A DNA stretch of 22,942 bases from Acidimicrobiaceae bacterium (lineage in GTDB: Bacteria; Actinomycetota; Acidimicrobiia; Acidimicrobiales; Palsa-688): contig DAHWQF010000004.1 in the NCBI GenBank assembly GCA_027334785.1, forward strand, positions 1 to 22,942, written 5' to 3'. This document shows, one piece after another, positions 7,534 to 15,059 of this stretch. The number at the start of each line of letters is the position of its first letter. Positions within the stretch are counted from its first letter, which is position 1. The position numbers were made by a program, and so were the translations under genes. Below the pieces are notes generated by a model, which was not told where the DNA came from, made no database searches, and worked only from the letters and a program-made list of their open reading frames with translations.

Positions 7534-8316
7534 ATGATGACGAAGTTGGAAGAGGGCGCGGTGCGAGACGGACAGCATGGGGGCGAACTGGCACGACGGG
7601 AGGACTTGGCCAGCCTTTACAAGCTGTTGCGGGTGGTCGATGTTTGCGACGCCTTGGACGGAATAGGGTACTTCGACATAGGACTGGTCTCGACGGAGGT
7701 CAGGCCGCTTTGGCTGGGCATGAAGTTCTGGGGGCCGGCGGCGACGATGCGCTTGGTGCCGAGCAACCGGCCCATGTGGAAGCTTGGCTCAACAGAGGAG
7801 ATCGTGCGTGCCCATGGCGCGTGGTTTGACGAGGTCGGACGCAGGGCGCTCCCCGTAGAGGCCGTGGCGGGGCATGTGGTCGTCACGGATTCGGGGGGAA
7901 GCAAGGAGTGTGGCTACTGGGGTTCGGAAAACTCGATGGGGCAGATGGAGAATGGCGCGATCGGGATCGTGACGGACGGTTACTGCCGGGACACGGCCGA
8001 GGTGGCACGCCAAAAGACGCCAGTATGCGCTAGAGTTCGTGGGCGGACCATTATCCCAGGGAGGGTAATGGTGGCGGAAGTGCAGGGAACGGTCGCCTGT
8101 GGCGGTGCGCAGGTGCGACCGGGTGACATTGTTGGGTGCGATGACGACGGGGCAGTGGTTGTGCCGCAAGAGGTCGCGGAAGAGGTGGCGGAGCATGCGC
8201 GGGCGATCCTTCTGGCGGACATGCATGCTCGGCGCAGGCACTACGAGAAGCTTGGCTTGCCCATCGACAGTACGGTGGACTTCGAGGCCGCTGAGCGGTA
8301 TTACGCCAATGTTTAG
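7534..8316 (+). CDS. RraA/HMG-aldolase-like protein, long form (paralogue 1)
   Basis: Member of the RraA / 4-hydroxy-4-methyl-2-oxoglutarate (HMG/CHA) aldolase superfamily. Characterised enzymes there are class II, metal-dependent pyruvate aldolases and oxaloacetate decarboxylases; E. coli RraA itself is a RNase E inhibitor. The protein has 260 residues, longer than the classical 160-210. Visible motifs are LLRVVDVCDALDG (31-43), VRPLW (56-60), the metal/pyruvate-binding segment TDGYCRDTAE (R152, D153) and a C-terminal VRPGDIVGCDDDGAVVVP block. A Glu is present at the G-Y-W-G-S-E position (132), as in active aldolases. ATG 7534 is preceded by AAAGGTGAG. The gene begins after a 233-bp gap that contains hairpins, so it may be separately controlled. 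The reaction is unknown; carbon-carbon cleavage giving pyruvate is the family-based guess. Confidence 0.82.
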   Translation: MMTKLEEGAVRDGQHGGELARREDLASLYKLLRVVDVCDALDGIGYFDIGLVSTEVRPLWLGMKFWGPAATMRLVPSNRPMWKLGSTEEIVRAHGAWFDEVGRRALPVEAVAGHVVVTDSGGSKECGYWGSENSMGQMENGAIGIVTDGYCRDTAEVARQKTPVCARVRGRTIIPGRVMVAEVQGTVACGGAQVRPGDIVGCDDDGAVVVPQEVAEEVAEHARAILLADMHARRRHYEKLGLPIDSTVDFEAAERYYANV

Positions 8317-8361
8317 CGGAGGAGCGGCTGTCAACTCTGATGAGGGGAGGGTTTGAAGGGT

Positions 8362-9093
8362 ATGGCAATGGAAGGGGCTTCGAAGACCGGCGTGAGTAAC
8401 GAGGTGTTGGAGAGTTATTCCGGGCTTCGAGTGACGGATGTGTGCGATGGCATGGACGCGCTCGGGATGCGTGAGACGGGTCTGATGGCGAGCGACATCC
8501 GGCCGCTCTGGCAGGACCGCGTTAGCTTTCGGCATCGGATCTGCGGACGCGCGTACACCGTGCGGTTTCTCCCTACCCAGCGGAAGGTCCCCGATCAGTC
8601 TCCCGATGACTTCTACGAGTGGATGTCCTGGTGGTACGGGGAACTCGCGAAGGGGCCATTGACCGGGGAGATTTGCCAGGGCGACGTTGTCGTGATCGAC
8701 GGCTGTGAGCTTGGGAGCGTAGGTTTCATCGGCTCGAACAACGCCTTGTCGTGGGTCGCCGCGGGGGCGGTCGGGTGCGTGACCAACGGTGGTGCACGCG
8801 ACAGCGATGAGCTGGGCCTTGAGGGTGTACCGGTCTACTGCCGGGAAAATGGCCGCAGCATCCGGCCTGGGCGCATAGAGCTCGACGGGACCCGCGTAAC
8901 CGTCAACTGTGGTGGTGTCACGGTTAGGCCTGGCGATGTGGTGGTGGCGGACGGTGACGGCGTGGTGGTTGTGCCAGGAGGCGAGGCGGAGGTGGTGGCA
9001 GAGCAGGCCTGGCGGCATGCGAGGAAGGATAAGGAGGCGCGTCGGCGGCTGTATGCGGGGCTTGGTCGAAGCCCAGATTGGACTGTGGCGTGA
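8362..9093 (+). CDS. RraA/HMG-aldolase-like protein, long form (paralogue 2)
   Basis: Second RraA-superfamily protein, 243 residues from ATG 8362, chosen because GGGGAGGG (8344-8351) lies 10 bp upstream; TTG 8353 would be too close to it. It contains GLRVTDVCDGMDALGM (21-36), DIRPLW (45-50), PTQRKVPDQSP (71-81), the core TNGGARDSDE (R146, D147) and a VRPGDVVVADGDGVVVVP block. It is clearly closest to paralogue 4 (17640-18416), which shares the LRVTD--DGMD, DIRPLW, PTQ--VP--SP and TNGG-RDSDE blocks. The Glu that follows G-x-W-G in classical family members is replaced here by Asn (GFIGSNNALSW), which may mean altered chemistry or a structural, non-catalytic partner. It starts 45 bp after paralogue 1 and is probably cotranscribed with it. 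Confidence 0.82.
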   Translation: MAMEGASKTGVSNEVLESYSGLRVTDVCDGMDALGMRETGLMASDIRPLWQDRVSFRHRICGRAYTVRFLPTQRKVPDQSPDDFYEWMSWWYGELAKGPLTGEICQGDVVVIDGCELGSVGFIGSNNALSWVAAGAVGCVTNGGARDSDELGLEGVPVYCRENGRSIRPGRIELDGTRVTVNCGGVTVRPGDVVVADGDGVVVVPGGEAEVVAEQAWRHARKDKEARRRLYAGLGRSPDWTVA

Positions 9094-9107
9094 CGCGGCA
9101 TGCCGCG
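9094..9107. repeat. 14-bp perfect palindrome after paralogue 2
   Basis: CGCGGCATGCCGCG starts directly after the stop codon of the RraA-like gene. It could form a short GC-rich stem, but there is no T-run after it, so calling it a terminator is not justified. It marks the start of the 263-bp region before the regulator gene. Confidence 0.5.
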
Positions 9108-9283
9108 CCCCGTGGGTACTGGGCTGAGGACTGTCACGCGCGGCGTCGGTTGTGGGAGGAATGCACAGGCAGCGGTCCCTTGGAGCGGGAGCGCTCGCGG
9201 TACTATCGTGAGGGTCGTGGACGAGTCTCGCGGTGGCGTGGCCAAACGTTTTCCGACGTGTGCTTCACTCGGCCTGAGGGAAG

Positions 9284-9301
9284 CGCACGAAGGTTCGTGC
9301 G
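9284..9301. promoter_or_regulatory. Inverted repeat upstream of the LacI-type gene
   Basis: CGCACGAA-GG-TTCGTGCG is a perfect 8+8 inverted repeat with a 2-bp centre, about 55 bp upstream of the regulator start at 9357. Size and position would suit an autoregulatory operator. It does not share obvious bases with the candidate operator at 2388-2406, so the two may bind different proteins, or one of them is not an operator. The rest of 9108-9356 shows no gene. Confidence 0.4.
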
Positions 9302-9356
9302 GAGAGACGTTAGCTTGGGTCCCGTCGCCTGGGGGACCGTGGGATGGAAGTTCCAT

Positions 9357-10445
9357 ATGGGTAGCAACCGGACGGTAACGATGCGTGAGGTGGCGGCGCT
9401 GGCAGGCGTCTCGGCCGCGACGGTGTCGCACGTTATAAACGGGACGCGATTTGTCTCTGACGAGGTAAGAGGGCGGGTAGACGACGCTATAGCGCGAACG
9501 GGGTACGTCTCTAATGTCTTAGCGCGGAGCCTGAGGGTGGGGACGACGCGGACGATCGGCCACATTGTGACTGACATCGAGAACCCATTTTTTGCCGAGG
9601 TGGCACGGGCCGTGCAAATGGACGCTCTACGTCACGGGTATGTGACTATGATCGCTAACTCCGATGAGGACCCGGCAGCGGAGCGCCTTTGCGTGGAAAC
9701 GTTGATCGAACGTCGTATTGACGGGCTCGTTATTGCTCCCTGTGGTGGGAGTGTAAATAAGTCGTGTTTTGCCAGGTTGGTTGAGGCTCGGATACCTACG
9801 GTGCTTGTGAACCGTGACATTCGTGGGGCAGGGATGCCGCTGGTGACAGTCGATTACAGGCGGGCGGGTTATGATGCCACTAAAATACTGCTGGACAAAG
9901 GGTACGACCGCATCGGTGTAGTAGCTGGCCCGCACGCTGTGAGCAGCACGGCCGAGAGGCTCTCTGGCTACGCACATGCCCTTCAGGAGAGGGAGGTAGC
10001 CCCGGATGCGAACCTCATCTTTCACGGCATAGGGAAGGTTGAGGACGGCTACAATGCAGGGAAACGGTTGCTTAGGTCGGCCTCGAGACCTCAAGCGTTA
10101 CTGGTGTTCAATAGCTCGATGATGACCGGGCTTCTTGCCGCGATGAACGAAGTCGGTCTTACGACTAACGATGTGCCAGCGGTTGTGTTCCAAGGACGTG
10201 TCTTCGATGCCGTATTGCCTGAGGTGTGGTCTGTTCGGCAGCCGACGGAAGAACTTGGGAGGGTCGCGTTCGACCTGTTGCTGAGGATGATGCGAGACGG
10301 GTGGTCCGATGACGGAGGACCTGTGGGCGGCAGTCGCGTTAGCGCAATGTCTCGTATCACCGCGGTCAGGGCAGAGTTGTTCGACCCCAAGGTGCCGAGC
10401 CCGGACGGAAGGTCCAAGGAGCCAGTCTCAGGCGGTGTGCACTAG
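9357..10445 (+). CDS. LacI-family transcriptional regulator
   Basis: Ligand-responsive DNA-binding repressor, 362 residues, normal for LacI/GalR proteins. The helix-turn-helix is TMREVAALAGVSAATVSHVI (8-27), followed by NGTRFVSDEVR and a hinge helix (SNVLARSLR, about 52-60). The periplasmic-binding-protein-like effector domain starts at RTIGHIVTDIENPFF and runs to about 345. ATG 9357 is chosen because the domain begins there and GGAAG lies 6 bp upstream; the frame is open back to 9078 but that stretch is not protein-like. The gene sits in the middle of the catabolic genes on the same strand, so it probably controls them. Candidate operators are at 2388-2406, 9284-9301 and 17545-17569. The inducer is presumably the imported sugar or an intermediate. 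Confidence 0.92.
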   Translation: MGSNRTVTMREVAALAGVSAATVSHVINGTRFVSDEVRGRVDDAIARTGYVSNVLARSLRVGTTRTIGHIVTDIENPFFAEVARAVQMDALRHGYVTMIANSDEDPAAERLCVETLIERRIDGLVIAPCGGSVNKSCFARLVEARIPTVLVNRDIRGAGMPLVTVDYRRAGYDATKILLDKGYDRIGVVAGPHAVSSTAERLSGYAHALQEREVAPDANLIFHGIGKVEDGYNAGKRLLRSASRPQALLVFNSSMMTGLLAAMNEVGLTTNDVPAVVFQGRVFDAVLPEVWSVRQPTEELGRVAFDLLLRMMRDGWSDDGGPVGGSRVSAMSRITAVRAELFDPKVPSPDGRSKEPVSGGVH

Positions 10446-10505
10446 TCGTTGCCCCGCGATAGGGACGGCTTGTCGTTGTGTCTAGTTGGAATCAGGAGGT
10501 ATTCC

Positions 10506-12074
10506 ATGCCCGTTAGGCTGAGGGTCGCTGCGGGGCGTAACTTCATCGATGGGAAGTGGGAGCTCCCTGGCTCGGGGGGTGCCTCTACTAGACGCTGTCC
10601 GCTAGACCACTGCGACCTCGGGCCGTACGCCGAGTCGGACGCCGACGACGTAGACGCTGCCGTCGATGCTGCGGTCAATGCTGCCGAGGCGTGGGGTGCT
10701 TTGGCACCGTCGGCCAGGGCGGCGGTGCTTCATCGTATGGCGTCAAGCACTGAGTTGCACGCAAAGGAGCTTGCGGAATGCATTACGCATGAGGAGGGCA
10801 AGCGGCTTTCGGAGGCGTTCGGGGAGACAACGTACGCGGTCGGCCTGTTGCGGTACTTTGCCGGTGCCATCTTGGCCAATGAAGGCAGTGTGGTTCCAGG
10901 CAGCGAGCAAGGAGCGATCAACCTGTACCGGCATAGACCGCTTGGGCCCGTAGGGCTCGTCACTCCTTGGAACTTCCCGCTACTGGTTGCGATGCGGAAG
11001 ATGGCACCTGCGCTGGCGTACGGCAACACCGTGGTTTGGAAGCCTGCTTCGGAGTCACCCGAGACGGCGCTACTTTTTGCTCAACTGGTCGTGGCGGAGG
11101 CCGACGTGCCTGCTGGAGTGGTCAATGTCGTTACTGGGGACGGGCGGTCTGCCGGGGATGCTTTAGTGAAGCACCGTCGTCTGAAAGCGGTCAGTTTCAC
11201 TGGCTCGACAGCGGTGGGTAGGCAGGTCCAGCGCGCTGCGTTCGAGCGCGAGGAGCCGATCCGTGTCCAAGTTGAGATGGGTGGGAAGAACCCGCTGATA
11301 GTGGCGGATGACGCTGATATGTGTTTTGCGGCGGACGTGGCACTTGACGGCGTTGTGAAGGGTTCCGGGCAACGCTGTACGGCCACCGGCCTCGTACTTG
11401 TGCAGGCCGGAGCGGTCGACCGCTTTCTTGCCGAAGTCGGAAGCCGCGTCGAGCGACTGCGAGTGGGCCCGGGGGCGGACCGAGAGAGCGACGTAACGCC
11501 CTTGGTGTCGCGCTTCCAGCTTCAGCACGTAAGCGATTTGGTGGCGACGAGCGAAGCAGCGGGGTTGACGAGGGTAGCGGAGGCACGGCTGCCTGGGACG
11601 GCGGGCTGGTACTTGGGACCCGTGCTTGTTTCCAATGCGTCGGCATCGATGGCGGTCTTTACAGAGGAGATCTTCGGGCCTGTCTTACCCGTGGCGGCCT
11701 ACGATGACGATGATGAGGCCATTGAGATTGCCAACGGGCTCCGCTATGGGCTGAGCGCGTCGATCGTCACCGCAAGTATTTCCCGGGCGCTCCGATTCGT
11801 GCAGGATATGCGGGCGGGCGTTGTGAAAGTGAACCAGGAAACTGGCAGCTCAGAGCCGAATTTCCCCTTCGGTGGGTGGAAGGCGTCAGGCTACGGGCCC
11901 ATGGAGCAGGGGGAGGCGGCAGTGCAGTTTTTCACGGAGGAGCAGATGGTCCATTTGGTCCCAGGTCCGCATCCCAGGGCTCCGGGCCAGCGGGTGCCTG
12001 AGGGTGCCCAGCAGCGCTGGGCAGAAGGTGCGGGCGTGGTCGGCGAAGATGGTGTAGCCATAGGAGCATGCTGA
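10506..12074 (+). CDS. Aldehyde dehydrogenase, alpha-ketoglutarate-semialdehyde dehydrogenase-like
   Basis: NAD(P)-dependent oxidation of an aldehyde to a carboxylic acid. The 522 residues start at ATG 10506 with an ideal AGGAGG at 10494-10499. Motifs: TPWNFPLL (N156), K179 in VVWKPASESP, coenzyme loop FTGSTAVG (231-238), catalytic Glu in QVEMGGKNPLIV (E257) and catalytic Cys in GSGQRCTATGLVLV (C291). The GQRCTA context, VEMGGKNPL and the C-terminal FPFGGWKASGYGPMEQG and FFTEEQMVHL text most resemble alpha-ketoglutarate-semialdehyde (2,5-dioxopentanoate) dehydrogenases that end the non-phosphorylative pentose and hexarate routes; this comparison is from memory. A tail of about 30 residues (about 493-522) goes beyond the usual C-terminus. 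It stands 60 bp after the regulator gene and overlaps the next gene by 1 bp (TGATG). Glycolaldehyde or lactaldehyde remain possible substrates. Confidence 0.9.
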   Translation: MPVRLRVAAGRNFIDGKWELPGSGGASTRRCPLDHCDLGPYAESDADDVDAAVDAAVNAAEAWGALAPSARAAVLHRMASSTELHAKELAECITHEEGKRLSEAFGETTYAVGLLRYFAGAILANEGSVVPGSEQGAINLYRHRPLGPVGLVTPWNFPLLVAMRKMAPALAYGNTVVWKPASESPETALLFAQLVVAEADVPAGVVNVVTGDGRSAGDALVKHRRLKAVSFTGSTAVGRQVQRAAFEREEPIRVQVEMGGKNPLIVADDADMCFAADVALDGVVKGSGQRCTATGLVLVQAGAVDRFLAEVGSRVERLRVGPGADRESDVTPLVSRFQLQHVSDLVATSEAAGLTRVAEARLPGTAGWYLGPVLVSNASASMAVFTEEIFGPVLPVAAYDDDDEAIEIANGLRYGLSASIVTASISRALRFVQDMRAGVVKVNQETGSSEPNFPFGGWKASGYGPMEQGEAAVQFFTEEQMVHLVPGPHPRAPGQRVPEGAQQRWAEGAGVVGEDGVAIGAC

Positions 12075-12691
12075 TGGACAAAGTGGACAACTTGGTGCTG
12101 GAGGAGCTTCGCTCGCTCGGGTCGGCCACCGTCTACGAAGCAGCGGGGCGCGGTAGGGCCTTGACGGGGTTTGTTGCCGTCGACCCCTCGCTCGCTGTCG
12201 TTGGGCCCGCAAGGTTGGTCGTGAGCCCACCAGGGGATAACTTGGCGATCCACCGAGCAATAGCTACTGCCTCGAGGGGTGACATCCTGGTGGTTGATGT
12301 GGACGAGTGTGCGACAGCCGGTCATTGGGGCGAGATCACGACTGTCGCAGCGCAGGCGCGCGGGATAGCAGGTCTCGTTATCAACGGGACGATACGGGAC
12401 TCACGGGCCATATTGGCCCGGGGTTTCCCGGCCTTCCATCGTGGCCTTTGCATCTTGGCCGCGACAAAGGTTGCTCCACCAGGAGAGGGCCCGGAGTCCA
12501 TGGTGTTCGGCGGTTGCACGGTCCGGGCAGGTGACCTCCTAATCGCCGACGTGGATGGCGTGGCCATCGTCGAAGCTGAACGCGTGGGAGATGTGATCGA
12601 GGCTGCTCGTCGACGGGCGGCCGATGAGGAGGAGACGATGGCTCGCTTGGACGCCGGTGCGACGACGCTTGAGATATTCGGTTGGCGATGA
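12074..12691 (+). CDS. RraA/HMG-aldolase-like protein, classical short form (paralogue 3)
   Basis: Closest of the four to characterised 4-hydroxy-4-methyl-2-oxoglutarate / 4-carboxy-4-hydroxy-2-oxoadipate aldolases, class II pyruvate aldolases that also decarboxylate oxaloacetate. The protein has 205 residues from ATG 12074, preferred because AGGAG (12062-12066) lies 7 bp upstream; ATG 12068 would leave only 1 bp. It carries GHWGEITTVAAQARG with the conserved Glu (E87), then GLVINGTIRDSR with the pyruvate-binding Arg and metal-ligand Asp (R108, D109), and VRAGDLLIADVDGVAIV. All expected active-site positions are present, so this is the paralogue most likely to be a functional aldolase. It is coupled to the aldehyde dehydrogenase (TGATG) and to the next dehydrogenase (ATGA). 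Confidence 0.88.
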   Translation: MDKVDNLVLEELRSLGSATVYEAAGRGRALTGFVAVDPSLAVVGPARLVVSPPGDNLAIHRAIATASRGDILVVDVDECATAGHWGEITTVAAQARGIAGLVINGTIRDSRAILARGFPAFHRGLCILAATKVAPPGEGPESMVFGGCTVRAGDLLIADVDGVAIVEAERVGDVIEAARRRAADEEETMARLDAGATTLEIFGWR

Positions 12692-13773
12692 TCGCCGGAC
12701 GGGAGGTGTGTGTCCCGGTGGGCGTGCTGGTGGGCCTTACGGAGACCTGTTTCGGGCGCCTCGGACTGTCCAGGGAAGACGCTTCGGTGGTCGCCGATGT
12801 GCTCATCGATGCGAACCTGCGCGGTATCTCCTCACATGGTTTTCAGCGCGTCCCCATCTATGCGAAGAGAGTGCGGCAGGGTCTTGCAGGGGGGTCGGAA
12901 GAGATGTCAGTCGTTGCCTCCTTCGGCGCGGTCTGCCACATGGACGCGGGCAAGGGGCTCGGTCCGGCGGTGGCCGTGAAGGCCTTGGACAAGGCGGCGG
13001 CTCTGGCCAGGGAGTACGGCGTTGGTTTGGTCGCACTTGGCGGGAGTACGCATTTTGGCCCAGCGGGCTACTATGCGCGGCGCGCGGCGTCGAGGGGACT
13101 CGTTGGCATGGTCATGTCCAATGCTCCGAAGACCATGGCGCCGTACGGCGCCTTGGAGCGCTTTGTGGGCACCAATCCGCTGGCCATTGCCATTCCGCTG
13201 GCGCGTCACGAGCCCTTTGTGTTGGACATTGCGACGAGCGTGGTCGCGCGTGGCAAGATTTCCCAGGCGGCACAGGTCGGCGAGCCGATCCCGCTCGGTC
13301 TGGCGATCGACTCGGAGGGTAGGCCGACTACGGACGCCGTCGCGGCCCTTGCTGGTAGCGTGTTGCCTTTTGCTGGCCCCAAGGGCAGTGGGCTGGCCCT
13401 CGCTATTGGGATGTTATGCGGGGTACTAGGGTGTGCAGATTTCGACGATGAGCTTGCGTCCATGTACGAGGACTTTGACAAGCCGCAAAACATCGGGCAG
13501 TTGTTCTTGGTGGTCGACCCATGGTCGGTCCAGGACCGTGACCGTGGGGAACGCCGCTGGGATGGATTGATTGACAGGCTTGGTGCTCTCGCTCCGGCCG
13601 AAGGCAGGGGGCCAGTACAGTACCCAGGCCAACTTGAGGCCGCCCGCGCTTCGGAGAGGGCGCGCGATGGCGTGCCCGTAAGTTCGGCCGAACTCATGGC
13701 TTTTGCGGAGTGTTGCGCTGAGTACGGCTTTGATGACCTCGCGACCGCCGGCCGTTCTCTGGTCGGTATGTAG
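12688..13773 (+). CDS. Malate/L-lactate dehydrogenase-family oxidoreductase (Ldh2)
   Basis: NAD(P)-dependent 2-oxoacid/2-hydroxyacid oxidoreductase of the Ldh2 fold, which includes malate, ureidoglycolate, sulfolactate and 2,3-diketogulonate enzymes and delta1-piperideine-2-carboxylate reductase. The 361 residues are normal for the family. Motifs: DANLRGISSHGFQRVP with catalytic-type H50, GGSTHFGPAGYYA with H122, APYGALERFVGTNPLAIAIP and GPKGSGLALAIGMLCGVL near residue 245. The ATG overlaps the previous stop (ATGA at 12688-12691). An in-frame TTG six bases upstream is less likely. Its tight coupling to the short RraA-like gene suggests it handles the 2-oxoacid or hydroxyacid made or used by that protein. 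Specificity cannot be read from sequence. Confidence 0.88.
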   Translation: MIAGREVCVPVGVLVGLTETCFGRLGLSREDASVVADVLIDANLRGISSHGFQRVPIYAKRVRQGLAGGSEEMSVVASFGAVCHMDAGKGLGPAVAVKALDKAAALAREYGVGLVALGGSTHFGPAGYYARRAASRGLVGMVMSNAPKTMAPYGALERFVGTNPLAIAIPLARHEPFVLDIATSVVARGKISQAAQVGEPIPLGLAIDSEGRPTTDAVAALAGSVLPFAGPKGSGLALAIGMLCGVLGCADFDDELASMYEDFDKPQNIGQLFLVVDPWSVQDRDRGERRWDGLIDRLGALAPAEGRGPVQYPGQLEAARASERARDGVPVSSAELMAFAECCAEYGFDDLATAGRSLVGM

Positions 13774-13823
13774 CGCGATGGCAAATTGCGGTTCGCCAGG
13801 TGGCTCGTGTGGAGGAACATGAG

Positions 13824-15059
13824 ATGACGGCTAATGATCAAGACGACGGGGTCGTTCGGCTTGGGGGGAAGCCTGTCGTGGCCGCGGGCGAAAGCGGGAG
13901 CGTCGAGACGCGGGAGGCCCGTCCACGGGATGCGCTGCGCCCTGCTCGGTATGTGCTACCTACCGCGATCGTCTATGGTTCTGATGCGGTTGGCCAGCTC
14001 CCGTCTCTGCTGGCCGAGATTGGCGTGGAACACCCGCTGGTGGTCACGGACCGTGCCCTTGCAGCGAGTTCTGTTATGCTTCGGGTCGCGTCTGTGTTGT
14101 CGTCCGCCGGGATCAGGTACGGGGTGTTCGGCGGGGTCCAGCCTGACCCGACTACTGGAGTAGTGGACGAAATCGCCGGGATCCTGCGCAATGGGGGGCA
14201 CGACGGCGTCGTCGGGCTTGGTGGTGGCAGCCCGATGGACGCCGCTAAGGCGGCCTCGGCCGGCGCTGCGAGCGGCCTCGCGGCGAGAGACCTAGTAGGC
14301 CAGGATAAGGTCCCTTGTGACCCGCTCCCAATGGTGGCAATACCGACCACCGCGGGTACTGGGAGCGAGGTAACACGTTTCGCGGTATTGAACGACGAGT
14401 CGGCAGGCACCAAGGTCTCGATAGCGTCCCTGCGCATCATGCCGCGCTTTGCCTTGCTTGACCCGTCCCTCACCACGGGGTTGCCCGCCCATCTGACCGC
14501 GAGCACGGGGATGGACGCACTAGCGCATGCAGTGGAGTCCTATGGCAGCGTTTGGAACAACCCGATCTCCGAAGGGTTGGCCCTTCACGCGATAAGCCTC
14601 GTCGGCGAGTACCTAAGGGCGGCGACTGAGCATCCAGACGACCTGGTAGCGCGTGCTGGCATGCTGGCGGCGAGCTGCATTGCGGAACTGGCGGCCAATA
14701 CGACCAGGCTTGGCTTGGCACACGCCCTCGCCGTGCCCCTCGGGGCAACCCACCACGTGCCCCATGGCGTGGGGGTCGCGATGTTGCTTGGCGCGATGTG
14801 TGGGTACAACGAGGTGGTCGACCCACTCCGGTACCGGAGAATGAGCGAAGCAATGGGCAAAGCCGAAGTTTCGATGGCAGAGGCCGTGAAGGCACTCTGC
14901 AAGGATCTTGGCTTGAACGCGCGCTTGCGAGACTTTGGCGTCGACAAGCAGGACTATCGTCGTGTGGTCGCGATGGCAATGAAGAGCGATAACGTGCTCG
15001 CCAACCCGCGTCCCGCTGGGGCTGAAGACCTCATTGATCTCCTCGCGCAGGCGCAGTGA
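13824..15059 (+). CDS. Iron-containing (group III) alcohol dehydrogenase
   Basis: NAD(P)-dependent alcohol/aldehyde oxidoreductase of the family of lactaldehyde reductase FucO, 1,3-propanediol dehydrogenase and maleylacetate reductase. It has 411 residues from ATG 13824, with GGAGG (13811-13815) 8 bp upstream; the longer GTG start at 13800 lacks a ribosome site. The protein shows VGLGGGSPMDAAK and TTAGTGSEVT for coenzyme binding. The metal ligands are D231 and H235 (GMDALAHAVE), H300 (GLAHALAVPLG) and H314 (VPHGVG); the spacing between the last two equals that in FucO. A polar tail of about 40 residues precedes the usual start of the fold. A plausible role is reduction of a short hydroxyaldehyde such as glycolaldehyde or lactaldehyde, or oxidation of the imported polyol. 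The stop overlaps the transketolase start (GTGA). Confidence 0.9.
   Translation: MTANDQDDGVVRLGGKPVVAAGESGSVETREARPRDALRPARYVLPTAIVYGSDAVGQLPSLLAEIGVEHPLVVTDRALAASSVMLRVASVLSSAGIRYGVFGGVQPDPTTGVVDEIAGILRNGGHDGVVGLGGGSPMDAAKAASAGAASGLAARDLVGQDKVPCDPLPMVAIPTTAGTGSEVTRFAVLNDESAGTKVSIASLRIMPRFALLDPSLTTGLPAHLTASTGMDALAHAVESYGSVWNNPISEGLALHAISLVGEYLRAATEHPDDLVARAGMLAASCIAELAANTTRLGLAHALAVPLGATHHVPHGVGVAMLLGAMCGYNEVVDPLRYRRMSEAMGKAEVSMAEAVKALCKDLGLNARLRDFGVDKQDYRRVVAMAMKSDNVLANPRPAGAEDLIDLLAQAQ

Noticed and set aside
7789..9018. 409-residue open frame on the minus strand opposite the two RraA-like genes
   Set aside because: It mirrors two well-supported plus-strand genes, spans the gap between them, and its translation is rich in His/Arg/Pro without any family text; it is a high-GC shadow.
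9201..9206. TACTAT as a -10 box of a promoter for the regulator gene
   Set aside because: The best -35 match (TTGGAG, 9180-9185) gives a spacer of only 15 bp; too weak to list as a promoter.
9078..9356. N-terminal extension of the LacI-type regulator (455 residues)
   Set aside because: The extra 93 residues overlap the previous gene's end, have no protein-like pattern, and the helix-turn-helix begins right after ATG 9357, which has its own ribosome site.
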